DNA of 64,000 bases from Morinoia aosen (GCA_030386875.1 CM059567.1:84685130-84749129), one strand, 5' to 3'. Shown: positions 1-13,837, counted from the stretch's first letter. Numbers and translations are program-made. Notes: generated by a model not told the origin, from the sequence alone.

Positions 1-228
1 CTTCATGATGTTACGAGCTGTTGCTTCTGATATTGGGGCATGATACACAGGTAAAATTCGCTTAACCTTTATGATTTCCAGCTATACGTCATACAAACAT
101 CAATGAGCGTACGCACAATGAATGGTATTAGGAATGATGCAAACTAGATAATGGAATCTAAAAAAAACTGCATACGCTAAATGACTTACATCACATAATT
201 ATACTGAATGATTCGGCTGGCCGGCCAC
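1..228 (+). repeat. Dispersed repeat, family R1, copy 1
   Basis: The first 228 bases match, with scattered differences, the reverse complement of 56,935-57,165. Shared blocks include GGGGCATGATACACAGG, CAGCTATACGT, ATACAAACATCAATGAGCG and the GGCTGGCC at the inner end. The left end runs off the window, so the full length is unknown. No coding potential is visible. It is probably part of a non-autonomous transposon or an untranslated part of a larger element; the family is not recognised. Confidence 0.75.
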
Positions 229-2985
229 CACTAAGTTTACATGAGCTACACATGAGAAATGATCTATTCTGGCCTATTTCCATCTCAGTTATTCCAGCAG
301 CACAGGACGTGGTCATGACTTCAACCCACTCATTCATGAGCTAATAGAGCTTCAGTTCAAATCACTGTCTTATGCACAGTGCAAAGAATGTCTGTTGTCA
401 ATAGCTAAATTCGCAGCTCCCGAGGATTTCCTTTCCTTGCGGACTTCTATTCACAGGCCTCCCACCTGCAAGATCAATTTATAACTCGTTACTCATGATT
501 GCGCCAATTATGTTCCCTCAAAAATATCTCAATTTTTTTTCATCACTGAATGACAATAAATTTCAACAATATTTATTTCAAAGAAAAAGTATCTTTTTTT
601 AAGAAACTGCATCCCTCACCCTCCCAGATACGTTGCATCTAAATGTTCCATTAAATGATTCCTACGATTTGGTTGGGTTTGGTGATATCCCCACTGCACA
701 AAAAAAAGGAGAATATTTACTCTATTGAAAATAAGAGAAATTTTTTGATAAGTTCAACTGTCTTTATCTTGAATACACTGTCTCATTATTTCAGATTGGT
801 ATTTTTCTTTTAGAGTGACTTTATCTCCACCACCTCCTATTTACGCCACGTACTTTCTCCGACGATCCTCAGCGTTAAACTGAACTTATTTCATTAGTTT
901 CTACCAAAATGTCTGGCAAGAGCTATTTTTCTACTTTTTGTACCGCCAATCAACAGTTTCTATGTCCACACGTCATTGCTCGAAGCTCCGCCTGTGCGTT
1001 GCTTTTGCTGTCTTATTCGTGGCTTCAGGACTTCTAAATTTCCTTTCTTGGTATAATCGTTCCTTATTGGCCCAAGCTCTTTTGCCGAGGACGCATAAAG
1101 TCCCGCCCTATACACATCTAAAACCTGCGAAACCGTTGCTATGTTTACCCTCGCAGCTTAAGTGTAGTCGCGATATGTCTATCAACCCTGCGGCGGTGTT
1201 TCTCACGGCATCGGCACTTTTCGAACGTCTCAAGTGGAGGGAGTGATTAAATTTCTCGTCCCAAGGGTCCGCCTTAGGCCTCTCGTAGATTGCTTACCCA
1301 CCACAAAAATTCCTGCTAATACCAACACACATCGCTTGAACCACCCCAGCTTATGGCCCAAATGTACACACATGTTGAAGCAACCCATCTGTACTGCTGG
1401 AACTTACTAAGATATTTCAACGAACAAATTTTTTTAAGTAAGCACAAAATTTTTTACACACAATTAAAAGATTTATTACACATAATTACAGTTTTTCCTA
1501 AATTTTCAGTTTTTATTCACAAAATTAATCATTCTTAACGGACCGCCCTCCTACAGATAAAAATTGGCCTGACAATTTTTTTTTTGAATTAGCTTTCAGC
1601 TATTTATTGAATAATGATTACTGCAGTCTGGAGCCAACATAAGACACACATGGTAAATTCTACTTAAGCACATTATATTCTAAGATTAACTCCGCAGCAA
1701 ACAGGGTATATAACAATCAAGAATCTTATTCATTACTATCAGCAACAGTATGATATATCGTGTCGTCTTCATTTAACCCATGTATCTGTGTTCCGCCGAA
1801 GTGATTTACGTTATAAATGCTTGAGTACTCACCCCTAATCACATTCACAAATTTTCACGGGCGCATTTCCTACACCGCCAGACATCCTAAAGTATCGATG
1901 ATTTTATATCTCGTAGATTTTAATTTACGTTTGCATGTTCTGTTGTACAACTTCTTGACGCTGCCATGAATGATTCGATCTTGAATCCTTTGGATTCGCT
2001 GACTGTATTTGCTTTTTATTCCATGCTTTTCTTTTGGCATTTCATAGCTTCACACACGCGTTGCTGATAGGTACTCATTTTCAGGAGGAAGTATTGCGAG
2101 TCCAATATCCAGACTCATATAAAATTTCTATACACCACATTAACTGCACGATTCCGTTCTGTAAGATGGATCATTGTGACGTTTCAAATTACTACTAAAT
2201 CATGTCAAATGCAATGTTTCACTTACATTTTGAGACGCTTATTCAAACTCAGTTTCAATCATCAGAATATTCATTTACGCTGACCCGTTGATCAGGCGGT
2301 TCGGCTTGTCATGAAGTTATGTTGCTCCGTTGATAAATACGAGTTGAAGCGTAGATAAATTTCATTCAATACAGACTCCATTCGCGATAAGGACCTGAAT
2401 CCTACGAGGTAATCCTGAAGAATCCGAGGTATACTCCTGGGCAATGCACGGTGATATCCTGTAGAATGCGTCTGAGTAGCCCTTGATGTTGACGTAGAAT
2501 TTTCTGGTAGACACGAGATGATATTCTATTTTGTCCGAGTAAATACTCTTATTTGTGCGAGAACTTCGTGGGTTAATATTTTTCGAAGAGCGTACGTCTC
2601 ATTCGAATTATATCCGACGTAATCTCTTTGAATTTTCTATTTCACGTATAAATAAAGATGCCTAAAAATGCGGCTTCGGTATTCCAATGTGATTACTTGC
2701 CTAGTAAAAAAACTTCACAGGACACTTGCATTCCAATTTCAGGAATGCCTTGCTAAGCATTGATGTTACGATGCAAATTCCCAGTTACTCAAGTTAGTTT
2801 CCATACTCAATAACATAAAAGCATTGTTACTGTTTTATTTGAGTCTCCATTATATAAAAGCATTTTTGAACACTAGTACATCCAGGCACTCTAAAATATT
2901 ATCTCCATTATTTTCGTTTCTTCTTCCATCCTCATGGTGATGCTTCGTCGCCCGGTGGTGCTATCCACTTCGCAGTATTAAGTAC
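229..2985. other. Unidentified AT-rich DNA, no supported gene
   Basis: Nothing here could be assigned. The longest open frame from an ATG is 962-1246 on the plus strand (about 94 codons). It has one hydrophobic stretch near its start, resembling a signal anchor, and lies in a locally GC-richer patch (about 930-1350). It matches no family I know and has no clear splice or promoter context, so it is not called as a gene. Confidence 0.5.
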
Positions 2986-4058
2986 CAATTACTTGAGAAG
3001 TCCTTCCTGTCTTAGCTTGTTAGCGACCGATGTGTTCAGCCACAGCTCGACCGCGAGCAGCTCCGAGGTAATTACTTGTGCCTTCGGCATTCTTCCGAAA
3101 AATGATGCAAAATTCAAGCTATACATTCGTCTTCGTCGTTTCTCACTGCAACGCTTGAATTTGTTCAATCCTTTAAATACTTCCAATACAAGTGCGATGT
3201 ATCCCCTATGTCGTGCCGTTGCTGTCTGTTCTTCGTTCTTGTAAATAATTACTTGTGTTCCATGTAGTTCTTCCTTAATTGCCCGTGCTTTCGTTTGTTT
3301 CTCGTACGAGACGTACGAGTATTACTGTTATTCAATATTCTGGCCTAATTTTGTGCTGAATACTTCCTACACTAATTTACCAAGAGAATTAATTCCTTAA
3401 GTCTGAAGAAATAAAACGTACTACTGTCTACAGAATAAGGTAAGATTTGTTCCTTCCAGAATACCGTGTTTTACGATGTTCTTTCGGAGCAAGAGAAAGA
3501 CACAAACACAGAAAAATTCACCACTACAGCAAGAATGAACACGCTTCTTTTAATCTAATGCTAAACATATTCTCCCCGTTGCGAAGAGATGAACGGTTTA
3601 AAGTTATTGATAAAATTAGCAGGCCTGAGATAACATCAGCCTAAGAACTTCTGATGAAGGTTAACTCGTTCGTTTGAGTTATTTCGTATTAATCGCGTAC
3701 GCTTTTCGAGATGCTGTTGAGGAAATAAGAGCATACTACGAAAGGTAACACAGCACTCCTCTTGAGAAACACACGAAATTAACCTAATGAAAAGCTCAGT
3801 TTCCCTTTACTTAGCAATAATAGAAATGAAATTCTAAGCATAGCGTAAGATTAGAACACTCAGGCAAGCATCTCGTTTCCCAACAAAATCTCTTGTGAGC
3901 GGGAATTCAAAGTTACACACAGCTAGGAAAACACACAACTACTCAAGGATACATCTCACTCTTGCGAGTGTAAATTACGATAACACGAAGTTAGAACACG
4001 CCTTCCTATTGAAGAATACATCTAAAATTACTCACTAAGGAAACATCCTGTAAAATTG
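2986..4058. other. Unidentified DNA beside the Ty3/gypsy fossil
   Basis: Both strands show short overlapping open frames near 2,990-3,240 and 3,450-3,640 with no recognisable domain. Because this lies downstream of the minus-strand integrase fossil, it may include that element's 3' region. No terminal repeat pair could be found, so this is an inference. Confidence 0.35.
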
Positions 4059-5790
4059 AAAAAATTCATGAACTTAATTCATTGCAGCTTATCATTGTTT
4101 TTGCCGACGATTCACCTGCACCTTGAACGCAAATTGTATTTCCGCCGCTCTTTGAACGCAGCTCGCTCGTTCACGTTGTTTTCTGTCCTCAGGTCTTCAT
4201 CTTCGCTATCAATTGTTTCATATTCGTTTCCGGTCCCTGGCTCAGCTGCGGCGTCCGACGTACCGGGGTAAGCCTCACCACGCAGGTGCGCAACCTTTAA
4301 TCTATTCAGGTGAACCCTTTCTTGACGGTCACCATACAATGCCTTGAGGGTCGCATTTGGGGCACTCTTTTCAATAATACGATACGGTCCAACCCAGTCG
4401 GTCGGCCACGCGTTTGCAGCTTCAGCTTTTCCTGTCGGATTGTGTAATAAGACGATATCGCCTGGTTGCACCTGGTTGTTTTTCACTCCTCTCTCCTTCA
4501 TTTGCAGACTTGTCGTGTGGCGCTTTTGATTTAGTCTTTACAATTTTGAACGCATTGTGGAGTCGGGCGCTATCCTCTGCACTGTAATTCTCCCCTAAAG
4601 AATAATCCATGCGAGGGGTTTTCAGCCAGTCAACAACAGGAATTTCGGCGTCCCGGCCAAAGAATAAATAGTACGGAATTTCTTCAATAACACTTTGGTA
4701 ACTTGTGTTCAGCGCCAAGCATGTCCACGAAAGTGCATCAGGCCATGATGATTGATCGTTGGCGGCAAGATGTGACAAAACCGTTTTGATGTTCTGGTTT
4801 TGCCGTTCTGTCATCCCGTTGGATTGGGGATGATATGCTGAGGTGTTGTAGTATTTTATTTTCAATTTTTCGCATACACGTCTGAATAAAGCTGACGTGA
4901 ACTCGGTGCCCCTGTCTGAGATGAGCGTTTTGGCAGGGCCGTACGTCGTCACGAATTTAGTCAACGCTTTCGTTACTTCCTCAGTTGTCTTGCTTCTGAG
5001 TGGGAAGGCTGCCACATATCTACTGGAGTGGTCAACCACGGTCAGGATGTACTTGTGGCCCTCATTCGAAACTGGCATTTCAATTAAGTCAACACCTACT
5101 CTATCCAGGGGCTTGTCAATTTCAGGGAATGAACCCATGCTGACACAAATGCGATTGTTGATCTTTCGCTTCTGACACTGCATGCACGAATCGACGTATT
5201 TGTTAACGTCGCGTGCCATGTTAATCCAGTACCCGAATTCCATGAGCTTTTTCCACGTTTTAGCACGACCTTGGTGGGCACCGATTGTGCTGTCATGTGC
5301 TAACGTTATCGCTGCTTCTCTCAGAGCGTCTGGCACAACGATCAAGTGCCTTGTTCTTCTATTAGGCTTTCGTTACATTTTTCTGTAATACAGTATTCCA
5401 TCATCGGCAAAAATTTCGGGAATCATTGCTAGACTTGGCACATTTCCCGTTTTGTCGCTCTCCAGGTAGCTTAGCACAGGCCCCCACACCTGATCCCTTA
5501 ATTGTTCTGCTCGCACATTTTCCTTCTGCAAGCTGCTTTCCGCTTCTTGTACACTGGGTGCTTCATCTAACATCGACGTGACGAACACTGTTTTAGGGGC
5601 TTCGTCGTCTTTATTTTCTTCTTCCCGCTGTTCGCGATGTTTCACGACAACGCGTCGGGCACAACGTTCTGAGCTCCAGGCCGATAAATTACCTCAAAAT
5701 CGTACTGTGAGAGTGTTAGTGGCCACCTCATAATTCTGTTGTTCTTGGTGTTTTTACCTTGAGATTTTGATTATTGTCCATGAGTTTTTT
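4059..5790 (-). mobile_element. Ty3/gypsy LTR retrotransposon fossil (3' pol part)
   Basis: The minus strand encodes the 3' part of a Ty3/gypsy-type pol. In order there are the last residues of an RNase H domain (motif of the type YRPGAQNVVPDALS), an H-H-C-C zinc-binding domain of integrase, the integrase catalytic core with its D, D and E context (DRGTEF, and YHPQSNGMTERQN), and a C-terminal region with a GPYRI motif followed by HLNRLK. The gag, protease and main reverse-transcriptase regions are not seen, and no flanking LTR pair was recognised. The copy is broken, with about three breaks in what remains, so it is a fossil. It still reads clearly at protein level, which suggests moderate rather than great age. 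Confidence 0.9.
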
Positions 5791-5797
5791 TGTGTTG

Positions 5798-5910
5798 TCT
5801 ATGTATCCCATGGAGGTGAGCCAATCCCTCAATTCCGAGAGCCTGATCTTCTTACTAATGTAAATTAGTAAAGAGGCGTGACCTTTTCTCGTGACAGGTT
5901 AATGATCGAA
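5798..5910 (+). repeat. Dispersed repeat, family R2, copy 1
   Basis: This matches 57,278-57,390 in the same orientation. Shared words are TGGAGGTG, CCTCAATTCCGAGAGCC and TTTCTCGTGACA, with differences between. It contains a short inverted AATGTAAATTAGT/ACTAATGTAAATT-like stretch. It lies just beside the gypsy fossil, while the other copy lies just upstream of the older LINE; no family is recognised. Confidence 0.7.
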
Positions 5911-8900
5911 AGTCGCATATCAAAAGAAAATAAAAAAAAATAAAATCCGAATTCATTAGTTTGTTAAAAATGTTACAAGGATTTTAAAACTGTCGTTGGT
6001 TTTTTCTAGCATGGAAACTTATTGACTTGTATTCCTTTGAAATGTCAGAAAATTACCTCAAAAAATAATATTTCCCATTTCCTTGAAAACTAAGACCAAA
6101 ATCGAAAAAGTTGCAGAGGCAAAATATGTTTCTTTTGAAAAATTACTATCATTGTGTAAATTTCAGAACAATCAACTACAAATAAAAATCGCTTGGTTGA
6201 CCCCCCCAGTGGCAGCGTCCAGGAAGCAGTGGCAGGGTCGCCAAGCTGTCTACTGTTGGTTAGGGTTGCAAACGACCTGGCGGCGCAGCAGGTCAAGCGG
6301 GTGTGTTCGGGTTTTCTGCAAAGTTAGTTAGGCGAACAGAAAAGAGCCAGCACCATATCAGCACGCAAGGTTTTTCTTGGGGAAAATTTTATCTTGTGAT
6401 TGAATAAATTTGCTGTGTTAGAATAGAGATTCATTTTTATTTTTATTTCCCAATTACATGACTTCGGGGTGGGATAAAATCGCTCGCATCGCAACACTGC
6501 CAAGAGGAATCTCTGAGTTCTCTGTAGAGGGACATTCTATGGCTCTTAATATTTAAATAGTTTTTTCTCAAGCCATGCATCAGTAGCATGCTTACTCTTA
6601 GAACTATTATAATGGACAGGTTGAAATATAACTACTGATGGCCCACTATTTTAGTGACTTCCGTTTATACGGAAATCTTGATGTGCGTTAACAATTTCAT
6701 TCAATCCAGAACACTAAACTTGAACTTATACTAGATTGATCGATTAGTTGTACAGCTTGAACGGGTAAAAAATCCCATCAATTGAGTTTTCCGTATTATT
6801 GACTGACTGAAACGAGTTCTGCTTTTTCAAAAATCGAATTATGATTAGTTTGATGAGCGTGCAACAGGTCTATCATTTTGAACCATCGAATAGAGAGGAG
6901 TTCGCTAACTCTCAAGAGTTAGATTCACCAATACTCTGAAGAGCGTTGATAACTAATAATCTTTTTCATTATCCCATAACAGTCTTGCTAGCGGATCTTT
7001 GAAGGAGTTTCAAGTCTTAATTTCAATGAATTGGAAACTGTACTTAGATTGGGTTTTGATATAATCAGGGAGTATGAATTTATTTCGGTTTCCAGTTAAA
7101 TAATCGTAATGGCCAGTTTGGGATGAAACCGATTGGTTTAGGTCTTTATCATCATCATAATTCAAAGTCTTATACATGAGATTAATTATGAAAAATTGTC
7201 AGAGATCTGCAAGGTCAAGTATTTCGAGGAATTTGAGCCTATATCGTAGGTTAATAAGAACTGAATTTCAAGTTTTTATTGTTTCAACAGTTTCTTTGTT
7301 GTGGTAAAAAGTACGTTCGTTTTATTTTTGCCCCTCATATGCCATGCTTCTATTTTATGTAAAAATGTTAAAGGGCTTCTGCGTTATATTTTTAGAGCTT
7401 TTTCAAATAATACATGTTAAGTCAACCAAGAATTTCACTTGATTTAGGTATTTGAGTACTAATAACACAAAAGTGTTCCATGAAAGCCAACTTTTTATCA
7501 ATGATAGATAATTCTGTAGAATTTGAATGAGTCCCCTCAGTCCTGAAATTACCGATTTTTGATCAGTGGAAGACAAGAATTTCGCTTATTATAGAACAAG
7601 ATATACATAGTTCCATCAACATTGATGCATATTTTATCTGCGTTTGGTCCTTCGAAAATTTTTTCTAGCTCGTCATGTATTGGTTGTGTTTGTCATCGGA
7701 TCATAGTACTCGCTAGGAATGGTTGAAAAGAGTACCACCAACAGTAACTAAGGAATTAAGTACATGTACCAATATCGTTGTTGCATATCAAAAGCAAAAA
7801 AGGTCCCAATACCGATCCATGTGCTAGTATCAAAGAGTTCACAGGGGAGTTCCCAATTATAAGACACAAGTTGCTCACTATTAGTCAGGTACGTGTGATT
7901 CAAACCATCGATGAGCAACTCACTAAGGTCGTATCATTGAAGCTTCGAAAGTAATTTACAGCTATCAACTCAGACAAAGGATTTGCAAAAGTTTAGAATC
8001 ATTTAAAAAACAATGTTTCCTACGTCAATATAGGAATCCTGGGCAATTTGTAGTAGAGAAAGTTGGAGTCAATCAATGAAGTCTACAGTTCATATCGAAA
8101 AGCTGCTGCTGCACATCCAGCTGTATAATGCATCATCCAAATGCAGTCTATTCGGCAAAAGAAAGCTGCAGCTATCATGTGATTGTAAAGATAATAGAAA
8201 CCAGAAGGTCCTGAGAAATCAGAAAATGAATGTATTTGATTAGCAGATTAGGTTGGCATGCTGGATTATTTAGCATACTTACTTAGAATTTTGTAAGTTA
8301 ATTTGGCCTCTAGTGCAAAAAAGAATGATGTTATCATGGATCTTGCCGACACAATTTCTAAGCGATAGGTTTGACATCATCAGAACAATATCCTCATCAT
8401 TTTTCTCATGGTCCTCTAAATTTCAAATGATAAAAATGAATTCAACATTTTTTTTTAATTCATATTCCAAAGTAAATGGAGAGTAATTTATCAACGCTAA
8501 CTTGTGGTCTTTTCTGCCTTATAAATTTTAAGATTAGTCGGAATCTTTGCTAGAAGTGCGTAGCGTAGAACTAATGAGTGATTTGGTTTGTGCATAACGA
8601 GGGTTCCAGAAAATGTTCGTCCACATTCATAATAAATCTTATTTGTGACTCATCGATCTTGCGTACAATTTTGCATAACTATTATGAATAATACGAAAAT
8701 TGTTAACTTAAATGAACATAAGAACTTCACTGTGAGGTGTGTCGTTGCATCTGTATTTAACGCTAGGAAATGAGCTGAGCATTTCTACGTTTGTTCACAC
8801 CACATCACTGATGTCAGGACACTATGTGAGCAGTTATGTGCGAAGATGCAAAGTCTACGAACGCAATACCAGCTTTACGCAATTCGACTGATGGAAGTCA

Positions 8901-9699
8901 TCTCAAGCAGGAAGGACAGCTCACTCAAGATACATATTTATTCTTTCAAACGTTCTCATTTCAAAGACACTTTGCCACATTTTAAAGCTCATATGACTGG
9001 TTTGAAACGCGACAAGATGATTACTCTTCTTCATGGCGAGTACTGGTCTAGCAAACGGAGTTAAGAGAAAGGCGAAAAGTAGTGCGATGTCCCATTATGG
9101 ACGAAATTGTAATGTACGTGAATGACTTAAAACCGACGAATAAATAGAAAATCTCACATTAATTTCACTCAGAATGTCAAATGCATCACTCATCCAATTT
9201 ACGTGAATCTCCATAATATTTAGGGCAGTTTTTAATGAACCATACAGCAAATCAGATGTCAAACTGAAGCTTGGTTTTTCATAGTTATGAATAAATGCAA
9301 TTTGAAGCATACTTCTAGTATGTTCACTTACTTGAGGGGAATGCGAAAAGATACAACCCCAAGAATAACTCCAGGAGCAATTTCGACAACGAAAAACGCT
9401 CATGATGAGCAGGCAGACTCCTGCACGTACAGCTTCATTGTGAGAATATGTTGAATCAAATCGGATATATTTATTTCAGTTTTTACTGCACAAACGATAT
9501 TTTAACCAACTTCAAATTATATGTACCAATGTTCAAAGTTCTAACACCATTACGATGGTATCTTCAAGGTGCAAAAACTGTCAAGTGTTGCAAAAAGACT
9601 TTGAATCTAATCCACTTTCTGAGCATTTGAAAGCAATGGTCAGACCGACAGTCTATCTGAAACTGACTGATTGTACAAAGTCTCCCACCAAAGTTGCTG
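5911..9699. other. Unidentified AT-rich DNA
   Basis: No gene or known element is supported. A GC-richer block at about 6,190-6,350 is followed by AATAAA-like signals near 6,403 and resembles the distal half of an LTR. No matching second copy, target duplication or primer-binding site was found, so it is not called. The frame at 8,846-9,064 is not recognised. The last few hundred bases may be the decayed 3' end of the mariner that follows. Confidence 0.45.
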
Positions 9700-10463
9700 T
9701 GTGCATGGTATCCCTGACTACTCTCGCGACATGCGGTCCGGCGTTGTCATGGAGGAAAAGCACATCTTTGCGATTCACCAGTGCTGGCTCCTTCTAGCGC
9801 AATGCCTGCTGCACACGTTGCAATTGTTGTGAGTATAGGTCTCCAGTGATCGTTGGCTCGTTGGTTGCAGCTAATAATGAACCACTTGACGACCTGCCCA
9901 CCAGACACACAAGAAAATGCATAGGCGGTCTTGCAGTGGGGGGGAGAGAGCAGGAAGGGAGACAGCATTTTGAGGCGACAACCAATGTCTGGAAAGCTTG
10001 GAAGTTTCGTACAGAACCCACTCTCATCACTGGTAAGCACTCGATTGAATAAGGATGCGGCACCGTGGCGAGAAAGCACCAATACGCAAGCTGCCTCCAA
10101 CAGCGTGTGCGGAACCCACTTGCTCGATCAGTTTGAACTCCATACCTAGGCGGTGTAGGTGAAGTCTGTTTCATCGGAAACGTTGAACTGTCTTGTAAGT
10201 TCACCACTCGCTAGACTACTGTCCTGTTCAATGGCAGCAATTAGGACTCCGTCATTCAAAGCCTGGGGTCGTCCACTGCGAGGCTCATCACGGAGAGACA
10301 AAACTCCCGACTTGAAATTTTGAAACCAACGCCTTGCAGTACGTTCATTCACAGCACTATCCCCAAACGTTTGACATATGCGGCGACTTGATGCAGCTGT
10401 TGATAAGCCCTCTTTGAAGTCGTAAAGCAAACAGCCCTCAACAACATCTGTGGACACTTCCAT
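9700..10463 (-). pseudogene. Mariner (D34D-type) transposase relic
   Basis: Mariner transposases bind terminal repeats and cut and paste the element at TA. The minus strand from the ATG at 10,463 encodes the N-terminal helix-turn-helix region: motifs CLLYDF, SRRICQTFGDSAVNERTARRWFQNFKSG (given here only in part by position, about residues 26-53) and DEPRSGRP. Downstream, in shifted frames, are the first catalytic region (RVLTSDES), the DLYSQQL segment and the second catalytic region (HDNAGPHVAR). The reading frame changes at least twice, there is an internal deletion just after NVSDET, and the third catalytic D and C terminus (expected PPYSPDLAPSD) are not found. The gene is therefore dead. 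The start abuts the hAT element, which probably inserted into the mariner 5' end. Confidence 0.88.
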
Positions 10464-10490
10464 CCATCTCCACTGCTCTCCGGCTTATAA

Positions 10491-10498
10491 CATGCGAC
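10491..10498 (+). repeat. Candidate decayed target-site duplication of the hAT (left)
   Basis: CATGCGAC here and CGTATGAC at 14,157-14,164 agree at 5 of 8 positions, and all three differences are transitions. hAT elements make 8-bp duplications. Accepting this pair requires four extra bases (TATA, 10,499-10,502) at the left end, so it is only a candidate. Confidence 0.35.
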
Positions 10499-11009
10499 TA
10501 TATAGAGCCCGGACATTCAGGCACTTGAAAAATAGGCATTTATGGCAATAAAATATAGGAGCTAATGGCCTGATAATTAGGCATTTATATCACTAAAATC
10601 CAGCTTTTTTAGGACCTATAAAAATATTCAAGGCAATTATGGCACAATGAAGTTCAAATTACTATGGCCAAATATTCATTCTGAATTTATTATTAATTGA
10701 AAACTATTTAATTTTGTGTAATTTAATAAACAAAAAACAGCTGACATTATCAGCAATGTGTGTTTATTTAACGAATAGCATGAATTACGTGCAATCTAGA
10801 CACGTATAAGAAGAGTATGTAAATTACTCGCACAAATTTTAAGAGAAAGACAAGATGAACTGTCAACAACTAATATTTTATATCTTAATTAACACTCTTT
10901 TTCTACTATAACCACAAACTATAGAAAAGACGTTCAATTGATGTTCGAGTAAATAACAACAAAGCAAAGCGAGTTAACAATATGCTACAACTAATAGTAT
11001 CAATTTTAT

Positions 11010-12210
11010 TTATGCTATTGCCAGATACTACAATTGCTCTCTTGAAGTTTTGACATGTAAAGTTCAATCTGCGATCGGAAAGAAAGTATTTGAGTTTTGA
11101 AAATGACTTTTAGAGTTCAACTGATGTCAAGGGCGCGTACTTGAATGCTACTACGTCATTTGGGGAGAGGTTTTTAACACATTGCTCTGTATTTCTCTCC
11201 AACACCTTCGAATACTGCCTATTTCCTTGAGGCCAGCGTTCGCCATTTTTACCTTTCCTCATTTCAGGGCGATTGACATTCCTGTTTCTCCCAGAGCTTT
11301 ACTCACACTTTTTATTGCTTCTTCAAACAATGCAAAGCGTTCATTAATGGAAGATTTCATTCTTCCATTTTTGATATGGCTCTAGGTACTTCTTTAAAAT
11401 GTGAAGAAATGTAAGTGAGATCATTTCGCCCACTGGCCTTGCCCTACCTTGTGAGAACAGGTTGTGGAGACGAATTCAGTGACTGGACGTGCGGTTAGAA
11501 TTGTTCACATCTGCTTGGTGATTTTAGACATAATATTTTACAATTTGCAATTAAACGATCAATATCTTCAAATGAAGATCTAACTTCTTCAGCAATCCTG
11601 TGAAGACCATATACCAAACATGTAACATGAACCCTGTTAGGAAAAAGCCCTTTCAATGCAGCAGCAGCCTTGTGCACGTATGGTGCAGCGTCAGTCACGA
11701 ACAGCAATACATTGTTGTACCTGACACCATCTGGCCACAACAACCCAACGATCATGTGAACAGTTGAGCGATTGTAGAGCTTTTATAGGACTCTATTTTC
11801 AGTAGGTAGATTTAAGAACAGCCATTTTCTAAAGTACCAATAATAGCATTCGCGAAGTGCCTACCTGGTCGATCTATAGTTTCATCTATTGAAATCCAAT
11901 TTTTTGGTGTTGTAATTCACATCTAATTTTCTCCATAGTTTTTCCATAGTACTTGTCAAAGTAGTACTTACGAAGAGTTGATTCGTCAGGAAACGCTCCA
12001 TCTGTGTAATTTTTGAGAAATGATTTTAGACTCTGATTGCCTAATTTCCAGAGTGCAATTTCAGCATCTATGAATGCTTTACACAAATCTTGATGAAAGA
12101 CTCGATCTCTACTGGGCGAGGACGGAGGAGAAGAAACTGCCTGTGAGGTAAATCATCTTTGAGATGATTCGCGCTGAGATTTTTTGTGACGTGCGATTTC
12201 ATGCGTTGAA
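11010..12210 (-). pseudogene. hAT transposase relic (CGGBP1-like, DUF659-type)
   Basis: The protein would cut and join hAT ends. From right to left on the minus strand one can read: the end of a BED-like zinc-finger region (ANHLKDDLPHR), a DLCKAF-IDAEIALWKLGN block, FPDESTLRKYYFDKYY, the SIDETIDRPGRHFANAIIG block (holding a catalytic D), VTDAAPYVHKAAAALKG (a second acidic site) with HVTCLVYGLHRIAEE, and finally the C-terminal dimerisation segment around YAPLTSVEL and ILSFRSQ. These blocks match the order in hAT proteins related to CGGBP1. They lie in several frames with stop codons between them, so the gene is inactive. The start is uncertain because the N-terminal zinc finger is incomplete. 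Confidence 0.82.
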
Positions 12211-13170
12211 GCACTTTGTACTTTTTAAATATTGACTATTTTGTCGTGATTCTACCCACGACACATATAAAAAATTTTGATTGTTCGAAGGAGGACGTTC
12301 CACTATTCGAATGGATCCAAAGCAGCCAGAGGAATATCGTGAGTCAATGACGGTTATCATCTCCGCGTCTATCCACTTCGTACCATCTTCGAAGAGGACA
12401 CGGAAGAAGGGTGTCAACCGACCGAAGAGGGACTCCAAGACGTCGCTACTAGAAGGTTTACTCTAAATAATGTCCGTATTATTCTGTACCTAACTTTTTT
12501 CAGATCATTTAATGCCATTATCATAAATTGATATTTCATATTGCGAAGTAATTAAAGACGATAGAGTTATGTATAACGCTCAATTATGAATCAATCCATT
12601 TTAAAGATTTAGGTTATCGTACGATGCCAACCCTGCTGAGAAGGCGCAGACGCACAGCTACTAAGCGTGAGCGAGTCAGTTAGAGAGCGGCAGCCATAGA
12701 GTACGCAACTAATAAGATTCTTTCTTTGCCCTCGGGCAGCCCTTATGGGTTCTCTGTCCAACTTACATCGTTATATTTGCCCTGTGTCACAGTGAAGTAA
12801 TCATTCCTCTAAATTAAAGTAAATGGCTGTCCGCATAACATTGCAACACCACCTCGGATCCGAAACTAAGATGAGTTCTCGTTCAAATACTTTTCCAAAA
12901 TGTGCATTTCCGGTGTCGACTTCTCTGTGCGTAGGATTTATCGTGCCACGTCCTAAGCGTTCACTGGCGTTCAATTAGGAATGTTCTTGCCTTCAGTATA
13001 TATTAAAGAGTGAATTTAAATGTAATTTAGTGCGTTAGACTTACTTTACTTTTAGAGTGATAACCTTTTGTGACGAGATTAGGGAATAAAATGTCGATGC
13101 GTTATTTTGTATAATTACCTGTTAATTAGAGAGATGGATTATCAATATCTGTGGAGAAGCATCCCACGCT

Positions 13171-13230
13171 ACCAATTTATACCAATTTATACCAATTTAT
13201 ACCAAATTATAAAAATTTATACCGATTTGC
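13171..13230 (+). repeat. 10-bp tandem repeat (ACCAATTTAT)n
   Basis: Three exact copies of ACCAATTTAT are followed by ACCAAATTAT, AAAAATTTAT and a decayed ACCGATTTG. It lies inside the hAT element. Confidence 0.9.
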
Positions 13231-13837
13231 CGTTCACTCATTAATTAAATTTGTGGATGTTGAAAAGTCCCAGTTTATCTTCGCTAACCTAAAATAAAAG
13301 AATTGTGATCTTAAATCACGACCGTCAAAAGAGAGCTAAAAGGACGAAAAGGAAATAATGAATAACATCAGAAAAGAGCTCCATAACATAGTATGACCCA
13401 ACTTGTGTTGCAGAGTTGAATTATCACTAGAAAAAACATTTTCACCAAATTCACGAACATATTGCTTAACTTTTGGCGTAAAGACTGACGCACTTTCGGT
13501 ATGGTTTTGAAGTAAATGTAAAGACAATATTTCATCTGTCGAGAAAGGTAAAGAAAGTGTTAGGTTAAAGTGAATAACATTAATTTTTTAGTATTATTAT
13601 ACTCTGAGTTTTAGTTCTGCATTATCCATTTTCCAGACATGTCGGCGAACTGGATAGGAAAAAGGAATAGCGGCAGAACAGTACACTACATGAAGAGGAC
13701 ATCTCTCGCTGCCACCCTCATGAGCGCGACCGACAAGCGAGAGGGTAGCGGTGGTTACAAGCTCCAACTGGATTGGAAAATGCAATCACAACTGAAGTAG
13801 GACACTATTGGAGAGGACACTTCTTGCAATAAAAACT

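Noticed and set aside
962-1246. 94-codon plus-strand frame with a hydrophobic segment
   Set aside because: No family, splice context or second evidence; one moderately long frame is expected by chance in a GC-richer patch.
6190-6470. LTR-like block with AATAAA-type signal
   Set aside because: No partner repeat, no target duplication and no primer-binding site could be found.
12199-12438. Minus frame of 79 codons inside the hAT
   Set aside because: Does not continue the hAT transposase blocks; the zinc-finger part lies in another frame, so it is likely a chance frame.
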